From assembly GCF_015679185.1 (NCBI RefSeq), contig NZ_CP064939.1, positions 4,960,001-5,024,000 on the forward strand: 64,000 nt of DNA. The letters run 5' to 3'. This document shows positions 51,846 to 61,050 of this stretch, piece after piece (positions within the stretch are counted from its first letter, which is position 1; each line of letters opens with the position of its first letter). Source of the DNA: Pedobacter endophyticus (GTDB taxonomy: Bacteria; Bacteroidota; Bacteroidia; Sphingobacteriales; Sphingobacteriaceae). The notes beneath the pieces are model-generated. The model was not told where the DNA came from. It saw nothing but the letters and a program-made list of their open reading frames with translations, and did no database searches. The position numbers were made by a program, and so were the translations under genes.

Positions 51846-53258
51846 ATGGAAATTATACATATAAGCGCTGAGTGTTACCCTGCGGCTAAGGTTGGTGGCT
51901 TAGCTGATGTTGTTGGGGCATTACCAAAATACCAAAATAAAGTAGGCCACATTGGCAAGGTAGTTATCCCGGCTTACGACACCAAATTTATTCGCGAAAG
52001 CGAGTTCGAGGTCGTTTACGACGCCTGGTCAAACTACGGAAATCATCATTTTCCCTATCGCATTTTACGAGAGAAAACAAACAAACTGGGTTTTGATCTA
52101 TTTCTGGTTCATATTCAAGGGCTTACCGATAGACCGAGTGTTTACGGTTATGGCGATGATACGGAGCGTTTTGTAGCTTTCCAGATTGCTGCTTTGGATT
52201 GGATAGTGCAATGGGAACATCGTCCAGACGTTATCCACTGCCACGATCATCATACCGGGCTGATTCCATTTATGGTTTCAAATTGTTTAAAATATGCGCC
52301 CATCAGCAAGGTGCCTACTGTTTTAACGATCCATAATGCGCAATACCAGGGGCAGTTTGGCTGGGAGAAATTGTATTACATTCCCGCTTTCGATTTATGG
52401 AAAGGCGGCTTGCTGGGCTGGGATGATGCCATTAATCCGTTGGCCTCAGCTATAAAATGCGCATGGCGGGTTACTACGGTTTCGCCGAGTTACCTCGAAG
52501 AGATGATGAGCAACGCCCGCGGCCTCGAAAGTTTGCTGCGCCAGGAGCGCTGGAAATCTGCCGGAATTTTAAATGGAATAGACAACGAGGTTTGGGACCC
52601 GGCAACGGACCAGATGCTGAACAAGAATTACAATTTAAAAACAGTAGAAAAAGGGAAAGAGGCAAACAAAAGAGCTTTGTGCGATGTTTTTCAACTAGAC
52701 TCTTCTAAGCCATTGTTCACTTTTATCGGCAGGTTGGTTGATGAAAAAGGAGCCGATTTATTACCAGATATCTTTTATAGCGCTTTACAGCAACATGGCG
52801 ATCGCATTAATGTTTTGGTACTCGGATCGGGCGAAAATTGGGTTGAGGGCAGGTTAAACCAGTTGAAAGATGTTTTCGGCGGAAAGTATAACGCCTATAT
52901 CGGTTATAACGAACAGGTCTCTCACGAGATGTATGCAGGCGCAGATTTTCTGCTGATGCCATCGAGGGTTGAGCCCTGCGGCCTAAACCAGCTTTATGCC
53001 TTAAGGTACGGAACGGTACCCATTGTAAGGCGGGTTGGCGGATTGAGAGACACGGTGGTTGATATTGGCGATGGAGGCTTTGGCCTTTGCCACGACCAGG
53101 CGAGCGTTTGGGACGTTACACATGCAATAAACCGTGCGGTGGATTTATATAATGATAAAAAGGCTTTTAAGGCTGTGCGCAAAACGATGATGAAGATAGA
53201 CCACTCGTGGGATAGGGCAGCAACGAATTACATAGAGTTATACCAAATTTTAAAATAA
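51846..53258 (+). CDS. glgA: Glycogen synthase (ADP-glucose type)
   Basis: 470 residues from the ATG at 51846. GT5 enzyme transferring glucose from ADP-glucose to growing glycogen. The donor-binding KxGGL motif is in PAAKVGGLADVVGALP (K15, G17, G18), the acceptor-side motif is DVIHCHDHHTGLIP, and the C-terminal Rossmann half carries FTFIGRLVDEKGADLLP, MPSRVEPCGLNQLYAL with catalytic Glu, and VRRVGGLRDTV. The following gene, 8 bp downstream, encodes GlgC, giving a complete ADP-glucose-to-glucan module. Branching enzyme is not in the window. Confidence 0.96.
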   Translation: MEIIHISAECYPAAKVGGLADVVGALPKYQNKVGHIGKVVIPAYDTKFIRESEFEVVYDAWSNYGNHHFPYRILREKTNKLGFDLFLVHIQGLTDRPSVYGYGDDTERFVAFQIAALDWIVQWEHRPDVIHCHDHHTGLIPFMVSNCLKYAPISKVPTVLTIHNAQYQGQFGWEKLYYIPAFDLWKGGLLGWDDAINPLASAIKCAWRVTTVSPSYLEEMMSNARGLESLLRQERWKSAGILNGIDNEVWDPATDQMLNKNYNLKTVEKGKEANKRALCDVFQLDSSKPLFTFIGRLVDEKGADLLPDIFYSALQQHGDRINVLVLGSGENWVEGRLNQLKDVFGGKYNAYIGYNEQVSHEMYAGADFLLMPSRVEPCGLNQLYALRYGTVPIVRRVGGLRDTVVDIGDGGFGLCHDQASVWDVTHAINRAVDLYNDKKAFKAVRKTMMKIDHSWDRAATNYIELYQILK

Positions 53259-53266
53259 GCTTAAAC

Positions 53267-54535
53267 ATGACTGACAAAGTTTTAGGCGTTATCCTTGGCG
53301 GTGGCCAGGGATCTAGATTATCGCCACTTACACAAACACGTTCTAAACCGGCAGTTCCAATTGCTGGTAAATATCGGTTGGTAGACATCCCAATTTCAAA
53401 TTGCCTCAATTCAGGCATCCACCGAATGTTTGTGTTAACACAATTTAATTCAGCATCCCTAAATAAACACATTAAAAACACGTATCACTTTAGCCATTTT
53501 AGTACGGCTTTTGTTGATATCCTTGCGGCCGAACAAACGGTGCAGAACGCTGGCTGGTTCCAGGGAACGGCCGATGCCGTGCGCCAATGTATGCACCACA
53601 TTGTTTCACACGAGTTCGATTACATTTTAATCTTATCTGGCGACCAATTGTACCAGATGGATTTTAAGGATATGATCGAAAAGCATATTGAGGCAAACGC
53701 AGAAATTACCATTGGTACCATTCCCGTAACGGCAAAAGATGCTACTGATTTCGGTATTTTAAAGGCCGACGATGAGAACATGATTACGTCGTTTACCGAA
53801 AAGCCAAAAACGGGCCTGGAAAACTGGACCTCGGATACAGGGGAAGAAATGCAGGCCGAAGGCCGAAATTTCCTGGCCTCGATGGGGATTTATGTGTTCA
53901 ACCGCGAGTATTTGATCAATATTTTGAACGAAAACGAGGAGGAAAAAGATTTTGGCAAGGAGATTTTACCAAGAGCAATTACTCAAAGCCGCGTTTTAAG
54001 CTATCAATACGAGGGCTACTGGACAGATATTGGTAATATTTCATCGTTTTTTGAGGCAAACCTGGGTTTAACCGACGAGATTCCGAAGTTTAACATGTTT
54101 GATAGTAACCATACTATTTTTACCAGGGCGAGGATGTTACCGCCATCGAAAATTTCGGGTACCACCTTAGAAAAAGCAATTATTGCCGAGGGCTGTATTA
54201 TTCAGGCCAGCAGAATTGAGCATGCCGTTTTGGGTATCAGGGCTCGTATCGGCAAACATACCGTAGTAACAAACGCGTATGTAATGGGTAGCGATCGTTA
54301 TCAAACGCTCGAGGAAATTGAGCTTGAAACAAGCAAAGGAAATTCGCTCATTGGCATTGGCGACAGGTGTTACATCAATAATGCCATCATCGATAAAAAC
54401 TGCCGCATCGGAAACGATGTGAAAATAAACGGCGGTCCGCATTTGGAAGATGGCGACTTTGAACTCTATACCGTTAAAGATGGTATTGTGGTAATTAAAA
54501 AAGGCGCTGTTTTGCCAAGCGGAACAGTGATTTAA
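53267..54535 (+). CDS. glgC: Glucose-1-phosphate adenylyltransferase
   Basis: 422 residues. Makes ADP-glucose from glucose 1-phosphate and ATP, the committed step of glycogen synthesis. The nucleotidyltransferase domain begins GVILGGGQGSRLSPLT with SKPAVPIAGKYRLVDIPIS and FQGTADAVRQ (ATP site), and the substrate-binding region includes SFTEKPKTGLENW. The C-terminal third is a left-handed beta-helix (GCIIQASRIEHAVLGIRARI, CYINNAIIDKNCRIGNDVKI). Starts 8 bp after glgA and ends before a strong terminator; gene order glgA-glgC is common in Bacteroidota. Confidence 0.96.
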   Translation: MTDKVLGVILGGGQGSRLSPLTQTRSKPAVPIAGKYRLVDIPISNCLNSGIHRMFVLTQFNSASLNKHIKNTYHFSHFSTAFVDILAAEQTVQNAGWFQGTADAVRQCMHHIVSHEFDYILILSGDQLYQMDFKDMIEKHIEANAEITIGTIPVTAKDATDFGILKADDENMITSFTEKPKTGLENWTSDTGEEMQAEGRNFLASMGIYVFNREYLINILNENEEEKDFGKEILPRAITQSRVLSYQYEGYWTDIGNISSFFEANLGLTDEIPKFNMFDSNHTIFTRARMLPPSKISGTTLEKAIIAEGCIIQASRIEHAVLGIRARIGKHTVVTNAYVMGSDRYQTLEEIELETSKGNSLIGIGDRCYINNAIIDKNCRIGNDVKINGGPHLEDGDFELYTVKDGIVVIKKGAVLPSGTVI

Positions 54536-54553
54536 GAAAATGTCTCAATTAAT

Positions 54554-54588
54554 TAAGCCAATTTGGATTTCCAAATTGGCTTTTTTTG
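54554..54588 (+). terminator. Rho-independent terminator of glgAC
   Basis: AAGCCAATTTGG-ATTT-CCAAATTGGCTT, a perfect 12-bp stem, followed by a T run. Confidence 0.95.
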
Positions 54589-54877
54589 TTGTTAAATGCC
54601 AACTGATTGGTTACTTCGTTTAAAATAAACAGCCGGTAACTTGCCCTAAAAAAAATGTTGCAAATCTCGAAACTTATTCTTAAATTTAATTAAGAGAAAG
54701 GCAGTCTGCAAATGCCTATACGATCACGGTCCTCAACGAAACCTTATTAGCACCTCCGGTATAAGGTTAAGCAAATTTACAGCAGCTTTTTGGCTATTTA
54801 ATTGCGGCCCAACGGCTATTCGTCTTAAATTTATTTACCACAGAGAAGCGTAACTGCTTCTTATAATTTTAATCGCT
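54589..54877. other. Intergenic region, nothing firm
   Basis: Contains a weak hairpin CCTTAT...ATAAGG near 54741; no gene or promoter is clear. Confidence 0.4.
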
Positions 54878-55081
54878 ATGGAAGACTATGAAATTACACC
54901 CGACCCCGAACAGCCCGAAATAGAAGCACGGTTAAAAATGGATAGAAAACACATTTACAAGTTTATTTTAAATCCATTTTCATTTGAATCATCGCACCAC
55001 TTCAACAAAATTCATAAACGAAAATTTAATTCGTTTGGCTGCATACACGAGCTTAAAAAATTGCCAGGCGCAATGTTGTAA
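54878..55081 (+). CDS. Possible small hypothetical protein
   Basis: 67 residues, acidic N-terminus (MEDYEITPDPEQPEIEARLK) and a basic middle (RKHIYKFILNPFSFESSHHF). No family recognised, no signal peptide. It lies in a short gap with plausible start context but no clear ribosome site. It may be a small regulatory protein or spurious. Confidence 0.35.
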   Translation: MEDYEITPDPEQPEIEARLKMDRKHIYKFILNPFSFESSHHFNKIHKRKFNSFGCIHELKKLPGAML

Positions 55082-55215
55082 TTTGTTTTAAGCGCAATTG
55101 CTCATGTCTTTTCTTCGGAGAGGACCAGGAACGATTTTGTAAAATACCTACCTAAATAACGGCTAAAACAATATTGTTTGTTGCGTGTTCTTTATGTATA
55201 CAAAATCAAATAGCC

Positions 55216-55425
55216 ATGGAAAATAATAAAGATAAAGAACAAGGAAAGGTTATCGAGAATGAGTTACTTGATAACAAAGTTGAAGATGTTAGGGAACACG
55301 ATTCTTTAGATAATAATAAATCTTCTAAGCAGGGTACCACCTTATTTGAAAAGGATAAGGACCGAAAAAACAATCCACTAGGCCCTGGGCACGAACCGGG
55401 TACTACGCCAGGTTCATCGATATAA
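55216..55425 (+). CDS. Small hydrophilic protein of unknown function
   Basis: 69 residues from the ATG at 55216 (MENNKDKEQGKVIENELLDN); an earlier in-frame start at 55174 adds 14 poorly supported residues. The protein is highly charged and probably disordered, ending in GPGHEPGTTPGSSI. A terminator follows 40 bp downstream, supporting that it is transcribed. No family or function recognised. Confidence 0.55.
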   Translation: MENNKDKEQGKVIENELLDNKVEDVREHDSLDNNKSSKQGTTLFEKDKDRKNNPLGPGHEPGTTPGSSI

Positions 55426-55464
55426 TTGATGGCACAGCACTTACGAACATAATTTATTAAATTT

Positions 55465-55492
55465 AAGCCGCGGCATTTGTCGTGGCTTTTTT
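55465..55492 (+). terminator. Rho-independent terminator before the MBL gene
   Basis: AAGCCGCG and CGTGGCTT (one mismatch) around GCATTTGT, then TTTTTTAAG. It lies 13 bp before the MBL start codon, so the MBL gene may be read at a reduced level from upstream. Confidence 0.7.
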
Positions 55493-55505
55493 AAGTTTAT
55501 CTCAA

Positions 55506-56417
55506 ATGGAAAGAAGAAACTTTATCAGGAATTCGGCTTTGGCAATGGCCATGTTATCGATTTACAAGACAGACGTTTTTGCCCAAAACAAAATTCTGAG
55601 GGCTTACAACTTTAAACCATTGAGAAACAACGTCGGCATTTTTACCGAGCAGGGTGGAACCATCGGCTGGCTAAATTCGAAGAACGGCTTTGTTGTTGTT
55701 GATGCACAGTTTCCAACTTCCGCGCCTCATGTAATTGATGAACTGAAGAAACTTGGCGAAAAGCCTTTCAAATATCTGATCAATACTCATCACCACGGCG
55801 ACCACACCGCAGGTAACATTGCTTTTAAAGGTTTGGCAGAAAAGGTGGTTGCACACCAGAATTCGCTGGTGAACCAGAAAAGAGGTGCTGAGAAAGCCAA
55901 TAATTTGGATAAGCAATTGCTTCCTGATACCACCTTTGGAACGGGTTGGAAGGCTCCGGTTGGCGAAGAAAAAATCAGTGCTTATTATTACGGTTCCGGC
56001 CATACCAATGGCGACGCTGTTTATCACTTCGAAAATGCCAATATCGTTCATGTAGGCGATTTAGTGTTTAACCGTAGGTTCCCTTATATCGATAGAGAAA
56101 ACGGTGCCCACATTGGCAACTGGATTACTGCGCTTGATAAAATCCAGAATCAATTTGATAACGACACCATGTTTATCTGGGGCCATAGCCTCGATCCCGA
56201 AAAGGTAACAGGCACCAAAACAGATATAAAAGCCTATCAGGAATACCTGCAAAATTTAATGGCCTATGTTACTGCCGAAATCAAAGCCGGAAAAAGTAAG
56301 GAAGAAATTCTAAAGGCTACTACAATTCCAAAATCTCCCGAATGGCAGGGTGATGGCATTCAAAGAAGCTTAACCGCTGCTTACGATGAGCTGAAGGGAA
56401 TTAGCAATGGACAATAA
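55506..56417 (+). CDS. Exported metallo-beta-lactamase-fold hydrolase
   Basis: 303 residues from the ATG at 55506 (MERRNFIRNSALAMAMLSIY); eight extra residues from 55482 would lie inside the terminator. The N-terminus has a twin-arginine-like motif (ERRNFIRNS) and a hydrophobic stretch ending VFAQ, so Tat or Sec export is likely. The zinc site is INTHHHGDHTAGNIAF (HxHxDH) with YYGSGHTNGDAVYHF and IWGHSLDPEK giving the further His ligands. Members include lactonases, lactamases and other hydrolases; the substrate is not identifiable. Confidence 0.9.
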   Translation: MERRNFIRNSALAMAMLSIYKTDVFAQNKILRAYNFKPLRNNVGIFTEQGGTIGWLNSKNGFVVVDAQFPTSAPHVIDELKKLGEKPFKYLINTHHHGDHTAGNIAFKGLAEKVVAHQNSLVNQKRGAEKANNLDKQLLPDTTFGTGWKAPVGEEKISAYYYGSGHTNGDAVYHFENANIVHVGDLVFNRRFPYIDRENGAHIGNWITALDKIQNQFDNDTMFIWGHSLDPEKVTGTKTDIKAYQEYLQNLMAYVTAEIKAGKSKEEILKATTIPKSPEWQGDGIQRSLTAAYDELKGISNGQ

Positions 56418-56683
56418 GCAATTGGAAGTTAAAAAGTTTTAATAACCAGTTAGCAATTAACAGTTTACAGTTTACAATTTGCAATTAGCACTGACAAATT
56501 TCTTAGTTGGAAGTTGAACCATTAACCAATTTAGCAATTAAACAATTAAACAATCCGGCCATTAAACAGTTCAGCAATTAAAACAATTCAACAACTAAAC
56601 AAAAAGCTAATTTATAACCATTCTATATTTAAAATAAATCTAAACTAGCTCGTTTCGAGCCCGGTAACTAAGTCGTTATCTGC
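56418..56683. other. Low-complexity AT-rich spacer before cydA
   Basis: Repeats of AATTAGCAATTAAAC and CAGTTTACAATTTGC-like words, similar to 61950-62160. Noncoding. Confidence 0.7.
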
Positions 56684-56703
56684 TATATTTGTGTTACACA
56701 AAT
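56684..56703 (+). promoter_or_regulatory. cydA promoter with overlapping palindrome
   Basis: The -7 element TATATTTG is at 56684-56691, so transcription would start near 56698. A perfect inverted repeat ATTTGTG-TTA-CACAAAT (56687-56703) overlaps it. The arms resemble Rex or CRP/FNR half-sites but the 3-bp spacing does not fit either consensus. It also shows that an upstream in-frame ATG at 56689 is not usable. Confidence 0.6.
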
Positions 56704-56715
56704 CCAACATCAGAT

Positions 56716-58050
56716 ATGGATGACTTTTTAGCGGCACGATCCCAAATGGCCTTATCCCTAGGCTTCCACATTGTTTTTTCTTGTATCGGCATGGTCATGC
56801 CGTTTTTTATGGCAGTATCGCATTACAAATGGCTGAGAACCGATAACGAGCTTTATAAGAATTTAACTAAGGCTTGGAGCAAAGGCGTTGCCATATTTTT
56901 TGCTACTGGCGCTGTATCGGGTACGATGTTATCATTTGAGCTGGGTTTGTTGTGGCCCAAATTTATGGAACACGCCGGGCCGATTTTCGGGATGCCATTT
57001 TCGCTCGAAGGAACAGCATTTTTTATTGAAGCCATAGCCCTGGGTTTTTTCTTGTACGGATGGAATAAGCTGAACAAATGGTTCCATTGGTTTACCGGAA
57101 TGGTTGTTGGCGTAAGCGGGCTGGCCTCGGGCATTTTAGTGGTAGCAGCAAATGCGTGGATGAACAGTCCGGCCGGTTTCGATTTTGTTGATGGAAAGTA
57201 TTTAAATATCGACCCGATACAGGCGATGTTTAACAAGGCTTGGTTTTCCCAGGCCTTACACATGTGCCTGGCGGCATTTACGGCCACCGGGTTCGCAGTA
57301 GCTGGTGTACATGCGCTGATGATATTGAGGAATAAAAACAAAGCATTTCATTTCAAAGCATTTAAAATAGCTGCCGTTTTTGCTTGTATTGGCGCATTGT
57401 TGCAGCCCTTAAGTGGCGATATATCGGCTAAAGACGTTGCCAAAAGGCAACCTGCTAAACTTGCCGCTATGGAAGCGCTTTATAAAACTGAGAAGCCGGC
57501 GCCACTGTTAATCGGTGGTATTGTAAACGAACAAGAAAAAACGGTAACGGCTGCAATTAAGATACCAGGCGCATTGAGCTTTTTGGCGCATGGCGATTTT
57601 GATGCCGAAGTAAAAGGATTAGATCAGATTCCCGAGAACGAGCATCCACCGGTGGCAATTACTCATTACGCCTTTCAGGTGATGGTGGGCATTGGTACCT
57701 TATTGATGATCATTTCGCTTATTTATTTCTTCAACTTAGCACGTAAAGGATCGATTTTAAACAAACGCTGGCTCTTGAAACTTTTTGTGCTCGCCATTCC
57801 GCTGGGTTATATTGCGTTAGAAGCCGGTTGGACAGTTACCGAGGTGGGCAGGCAGCCCTGGATAATTTATGGCATTATGCGCACCGCCGACGCCGTTACG
57901 CCCATGCCGGGAATTGCTTATTCATTTTATATTTTTTCGGCAATTTACCTTTCGCTGAGTGGTGTCGTTGCATTTTTGCTTTACCGCCAGATTAAAATGG
58001 TGCCGTATGTTTACGATAAAACAGCTGAACCGGATATTAACCACAAATAA
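56716..58050 (+). CDS. cydA: Cytochrome bd ubiquinol oxidase subunit I
   Basis: 444 residues from the ATG at 56716 (MDDFLAARSQMALSLGFHIV); the promoter at 56684-56691 rules out the earlier start. His18 in the GFHIVF helix is the expected haem ligand. About nine membrane segments are seen (GMVMPFFMAVSHYKWL, AIFFATGAVSGTMLSFELGL, PFSLEGTAFFIEAIALGFFL). It reduces oxygen with menaquinol or ubiquinol without pumping protons directly. The Q-loop region is short compared with the 522-residue E. coli form. Paired with cydB 81 bp downstream. Confidence 0.96.
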   Translation: MDDFLAARSQMALSLGFHIVFSCIGMVMPFFMAVSHYKWLRTDNELYKNLTKAWSKGVAIFFATGAVSGTMLSFELGLLWPKFMEHAGPIFGMPFSLEGTAFFIEAIALGFFLYGWNKLNKWFHWFTGMVVGVSGLASGILVVAANAWMNSPAGFDFVDGKYLNIDPIQAMFNKAWFSQALHMCLAAFTATGFAVAGVHALMILRNKNKAFHFKAFKIAAVFACIGALLQPLSGDISAKDVAKRQPAKLAAMEALYKTEKPAPLLIGGIVNEQEKTVTAAIKIPGALSFLAHGDFDAEVKGLDQIPENEHPPVAITHYAFQVMVGIGTLLMIISLIYFFNLARKGSILNKRWLLKLFVLAIPLGYIALEAGWTVTEVGRQPWIIYGIMRTADAVTPMPGIAYSFYIFSAIYLSLSGVVAFLLYRQIKMVPYVYDKTAEPDINHK

Positions 58051-58131
58051 AGAGGATGAGCACAGACAACGTTCTGTATCTTCATACTTGCTACTCGCTA
58101 ATTGATATTCAACGCTTGATACTTAAAAATT

Positions 58132-59136
58132 ATGGAATACGTAGTCATTACTTTTTTATGTTTGGGAATTTTGCTTTATTTTTTGTTGGGCGGAGCAGAT
58201 TTTGGGGCGGGAATAATTGAACTCTTTACTTCCGCAAAAAACAGAAGTAGAACACGAAAAACGATGTATCACGCCATTGGTCCCGTATGGGAGGCCAACC
58301 ACATGTGGCTAATCATTGCCATTGTAATTCTTTTTGTGGGTTTTCCGCACATTTACACTACGATGTCTGTTTATTTGCATATTCCCTTGCTCATCATGCT
58401 CATTGGAATCATTGCCCGTGGAACAGCCTTTGTTTTCCGCCATTACGACGCCATTAAGGATGATATGCACTGGCTTTATAACCGTATTTTCAGGTATTCT
58501 AGTTTTATAACTCCCTTGTTTTTAGGAATTATCGCCGGAAGTGTAATTTCTGGCCATATTGATACCAACGCCAATGATTTCCTGTCTGCCTATGTTTTTA
58601 GCTGGCTCAATTGGTTTTCAGTTTCCGTAGGCTTGTTCACCGTATCGCTTTGTGGGTTTTTAGCTGCGATTTACCTTATCGGCGAAACGGACGACGGACA
58701 TGATAAACGCAGATTTATTAAGAAAGCAGAATACATGAACATTGCCGCGGTAATTTTTGGTGCAATGGTTTTCATCGCTGCCGCGATAGATAAAATTCCG
58801 CTTATCGATTGGGTTTTTAAAAATCCCGTAGGGTTGAGCGCCATCGTATTGGCCAGTTTATCCCTCATTTTACTTTGGTATCTTTTACTAAAGGGAAAAA
58901 CCAAGGTTTTAAGGATTTTGGCAGGGTTTCAAGTCAGCATGATCTTACTGGCAATCAGCTATGCCCACTTTCCAAATTTTATCCGCTTAAAAAATGGCGA
59001 TACAATCTCACTTTTTAATACATTGGGCCCTGAGAAGACCATTTACAGCCTGGGGCTTGCACTTTTGTTGGGAAGCGTATTAATCTTGCCTTTCCTGGGC
59101 TATTTATTTTACAAGTTTCAGAAAAAGGAAGAGTAG
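58132..59136 (+). CDS. cydB: Cytochrome bd ubiquinol oxidase subunit II
   Basis: 334 residues, with about eight membrane segments. The family opening YFLLGGADFGAGIIELF, the loop GPVWEANHMWLIIAIVILF and later segments (ITPLFLGIIAGSVISGHID, WFSVSVGLFTVSLCGFLAAI) match CydB. It forms the oxidase with CydA. No small CydX is seen after it; the next bases form a hairpin and the M28 peptidase gene converges from the other strand. Confidence 0.96.
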   Translation: MEYVVITFLCLGILLYFLLGGADFGAGIIELFTSAKNRSRTRKTMYHAIGPVWEANHMWLIIAIVILFVGFPHIYTTMSVYLHIPLLIMLIGIIARGTAFVFRHYDAIKDDMHWLYNRIFRYSSFITPLFLGIIAGSVISGHIDTNANDFLSAYVFSWLNWFSVSVGLFTVSLCGFLAAIYLIGETDDGHDKRRFIKKAEYMNIAAVIFGAMVFIAAAIDKIPLIDWVFKNPVGLSAIVLASLSLILLWYLLLKGKTKVLRILAGFQVSMILLAISYAHFPNFIRLKNGDTISLFNTLGPEKTIYSLGLALLLGSVLILPFLGYLFYKFQKKEE

Positions 59137-59150
59137 CCTTTACGTTTTAG

Positions 59151-59195
59151 GCATTGCTTTTAACCACGCTAAATGGGAGAGGTTAAAAGCAATGC
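59151..59195. terminator. Perfect 15-bp hairpin between cydB and M28 gene
   Basis: GCATTGCTTTTAACC (59151-59165) pairs exactly with GGTTAAAAGCAATGC (59181-59195) around a 15-nt loop, 15 bp after cydB. It lacks a strong T run but may terminate transcription from one or both sides. Confidence 0.6.
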
Positions 59196-59261
59196 GCATT
59201 TTAATTTGATAAGGGAATATACAATCGACATTAGAGAGCGCCGGTCTAAATTGTTGGTATT

Positions 59262-60809
59262 TTATAAGCCTCCTTTTCGGGTTGCCTTTCTGGCTTCTGG
59301 CCAACTTGCTGGTTTGCCCGTGCGTTCGTTTACAGGTAAATCTGTAGCTTTCTCAGTCGATGTTTTTTCAGGGTCCTCACAAGCCATATAAACCATTATT
59401 GCCGCTAAGATTACATTGCTGCGAATCTCGTCAAAAACTAATTTATCATAGCTGTCGCGGTTAGTATGCCAGGTGTAAGTTCCATAATCCCAGCTGGTAG
59501 AACTTAACGAATAACCTAGTGCCCCGGCGGCTACAAAAGAAGCGAAATCAGAGCCGCCAGCGCCCGGCATTCCCGGAAAACTCGTTGTAATTTGATTTTT
59601 AATTGTGTCTGGTACCGCCGCTAACCAGCGTGTAATGTAATCTTTTGATTTTGCAAAACCTTGTCCACCGATATTAACCACACGGCCTGTTCCGTTATCC
59701 TGATTAAAAAGTGCTTGTAAGTTGTTCACGATTTCCGGGTGATCTTCAACAAATGCCCTTGAGCCATTAAGTCCTTGTTCCTCACTTCCCCAGTGGCCAA
59801 CCAAAATGGTACGCTTAGGGTTAGGATAAAACTTTTTTAAGATCCGCATGGCCTCCATCATCATAATTGTTCCCGAACCATTGTCCGTAGCGCCACTAGC
59901 GCCATCCCACGAGTCAAAGTGTGCCGATAACATGACATATTCTTTAGGTTTTTGCGTTCCCTTGATTTCCGCGATCGTATTGAAGGTTGGTACTACGCCC
60001 AATTCTTTCGATTCCGATTCAATTTTCAACATCGGTTTATCGCCATTTGTTGCTAAGCGGTAAACAAGACCGTAATCTTCAACCGACAAATCCAGTGTAG
60101 GAATTTTCGTGGTATTGGCGCCGAAGATCTTATCTACTCCAAATCCTTGCGACCAGTTGTTAATGATAATTCCTGCCGCACCCGCATTTTCGATCGCCAG
60201 CGCTAAATTTTTCGCATTTAATCCGGTTTTAGACATCGAGGCAAACCAGGCTTTTGCTGCATCAGCCTTTTCTTTTTTGTACTTTTCGAAAAGGTCTTTC
60301 GTTGCAAATTCTTCCCAGTTTTTCTCTGGGCGGCCCGATAGCTGGTTCATAGAAATTAGTACCAGTTTCCCTTTCACATTGGGCAACCATTTTTGAAACG
60401 ACGCCGAATCGGTTATCGCCGGAAGTACAATAGCTTCTGCATTTATCGCTTTTCCGTTTGTAGATGGGCTCCAGGCCAGTTGCGTTCCTTCAAGGGTTCT
60501 TAACCTGGGACTAACTAAATCAATGTGGGTAATGCCACGTTGCCAGCCACGCCATTCGCCCCATTTCTCATTTTTAGCCGAGATGCCCCAGCCGCTGTAT
60601 TTTTTTACCGCCCAGTCGTTCGCTTGTTTCATTTGCGGCGATCCGACCAACCGCGGTCCTACAACATCCAGAAGCTCGTGGGCGAGCTTTTCTAATTGGG
60701 AGTTTTCGTTTACTTCCTTAACGATGTTATCGATCACCTTTTTGTCTTGCGAAAAAGCAACGGACGAAGTAAACAAAAGTAGGGCAGGAAAAAGTAGTTT
60801 TTTATTCAT
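59262..60809 (-). CDS. Exported M28-family aminopeptidase/carboxypeptidase-like enzyme with PA domain
   Basis: 515 residues from the ATG at 60809 (MNKKLLFPALLLFTSSVAFS, signal peptide); nine extra residues from 60836 lack support. A protease-associated (PA) domain is likely around 120-270 (NAKNLALAIENAGAAGIIIN), inserted before the zinc domain. Zinc and catalytic positions are visible: SAHFDSWDGASGATDNGSG, HWGSEEQGLNGSRAF and the C-terminal THTW-like HTNRDSYD. Exopeptidase or glutaminyl-cyclase-like hydrolase; outside the cytosol. Convergent with cydB, separated from accD by a terminator. Confidence 0.92.
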   Translation of the reverse strand: MNKKLLFPALLLFTSSVAFSQDKKVIDNIVKEVNENSQLEKLAHELLDVVGPRLVGSPQMKQANDWAVKKYSGWGISAKNEKWGEWRGWQRGITHIDLVSPRLRTLEGTQLAWSPSTNGKAINAEAIVLPAITDSASFQKWLPNVKGKLVLISMNQLSGRPEKNWEEFATKDLFEKYKKEKADAAKAWFASMSKTGLNAKNLALAIENAGAAGIIINNWSQGFGVDKIFGANTTKIPTLDLSVEDYGLVYRLATNGDKPMLKIESESKELGVVPTFNTIAEIKGTQKPKEYVMLSAHFDSWDGASGATDNGSGTIMMMEAMRILKKFYPNPKRTILVGHWGSEEQGLNGSRAFVEDHPEIVNNLQALFNQDNGTGRVVNIGGQGFAKSKDYITRWLAAVPDTIKNQITTSFPGMPGAGGSDFASFVAAGALGYSLSSTSWDYGTYTWHTNRDSYDKLVFDEIRSNVILAAIMVYMACEDPEKTSTEKATDLPVNERTGKPASWPEARKATRKGGL

Positions 60810-60930
60810 AATAAGTTTAGGGTTTGTGAGTGCCAATTTAAGTAATTAGCTAGCAGAAGCGGCGATGTTAATGGAAATGTTGCAGTTGGTTTGGTGTGCC
60901 GCCGTGGCGTGTGGAAAAAGGACTAAACAA

Positions 60931-60975
60931 AAAAAGCAGGACTGAAATAACCTAAGTCATTCAAGTCCTGCTTTT
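60931..60975 (-). terminator. Terminator after accD (minus strand)
   Basis: AAAAGCAGGACT pairs with AGTCCTGCTTTT, 20-nt loop; on the minus strand it is followed by TTTTTGTTTAG. It lies downstream of accD and upstream of the M28 gene. Confidence 0.75.
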
Positions 60976-61050
60976 GTAATGGAACAATAACCAATTACCA
61001 ATTAACCAATTGTCGTTAAACTACTGACCAGTGAACCAATTAACCAATAA

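Noticed and set aside
56687..56703. Rex or FNR binding site at cydA
   Set aside because: Rex sites have 8 bp and FNR/CRP sites 4-6 bp between the arms; here only 3 bp, so the regulator cannot be named, although the palindrome is reported.
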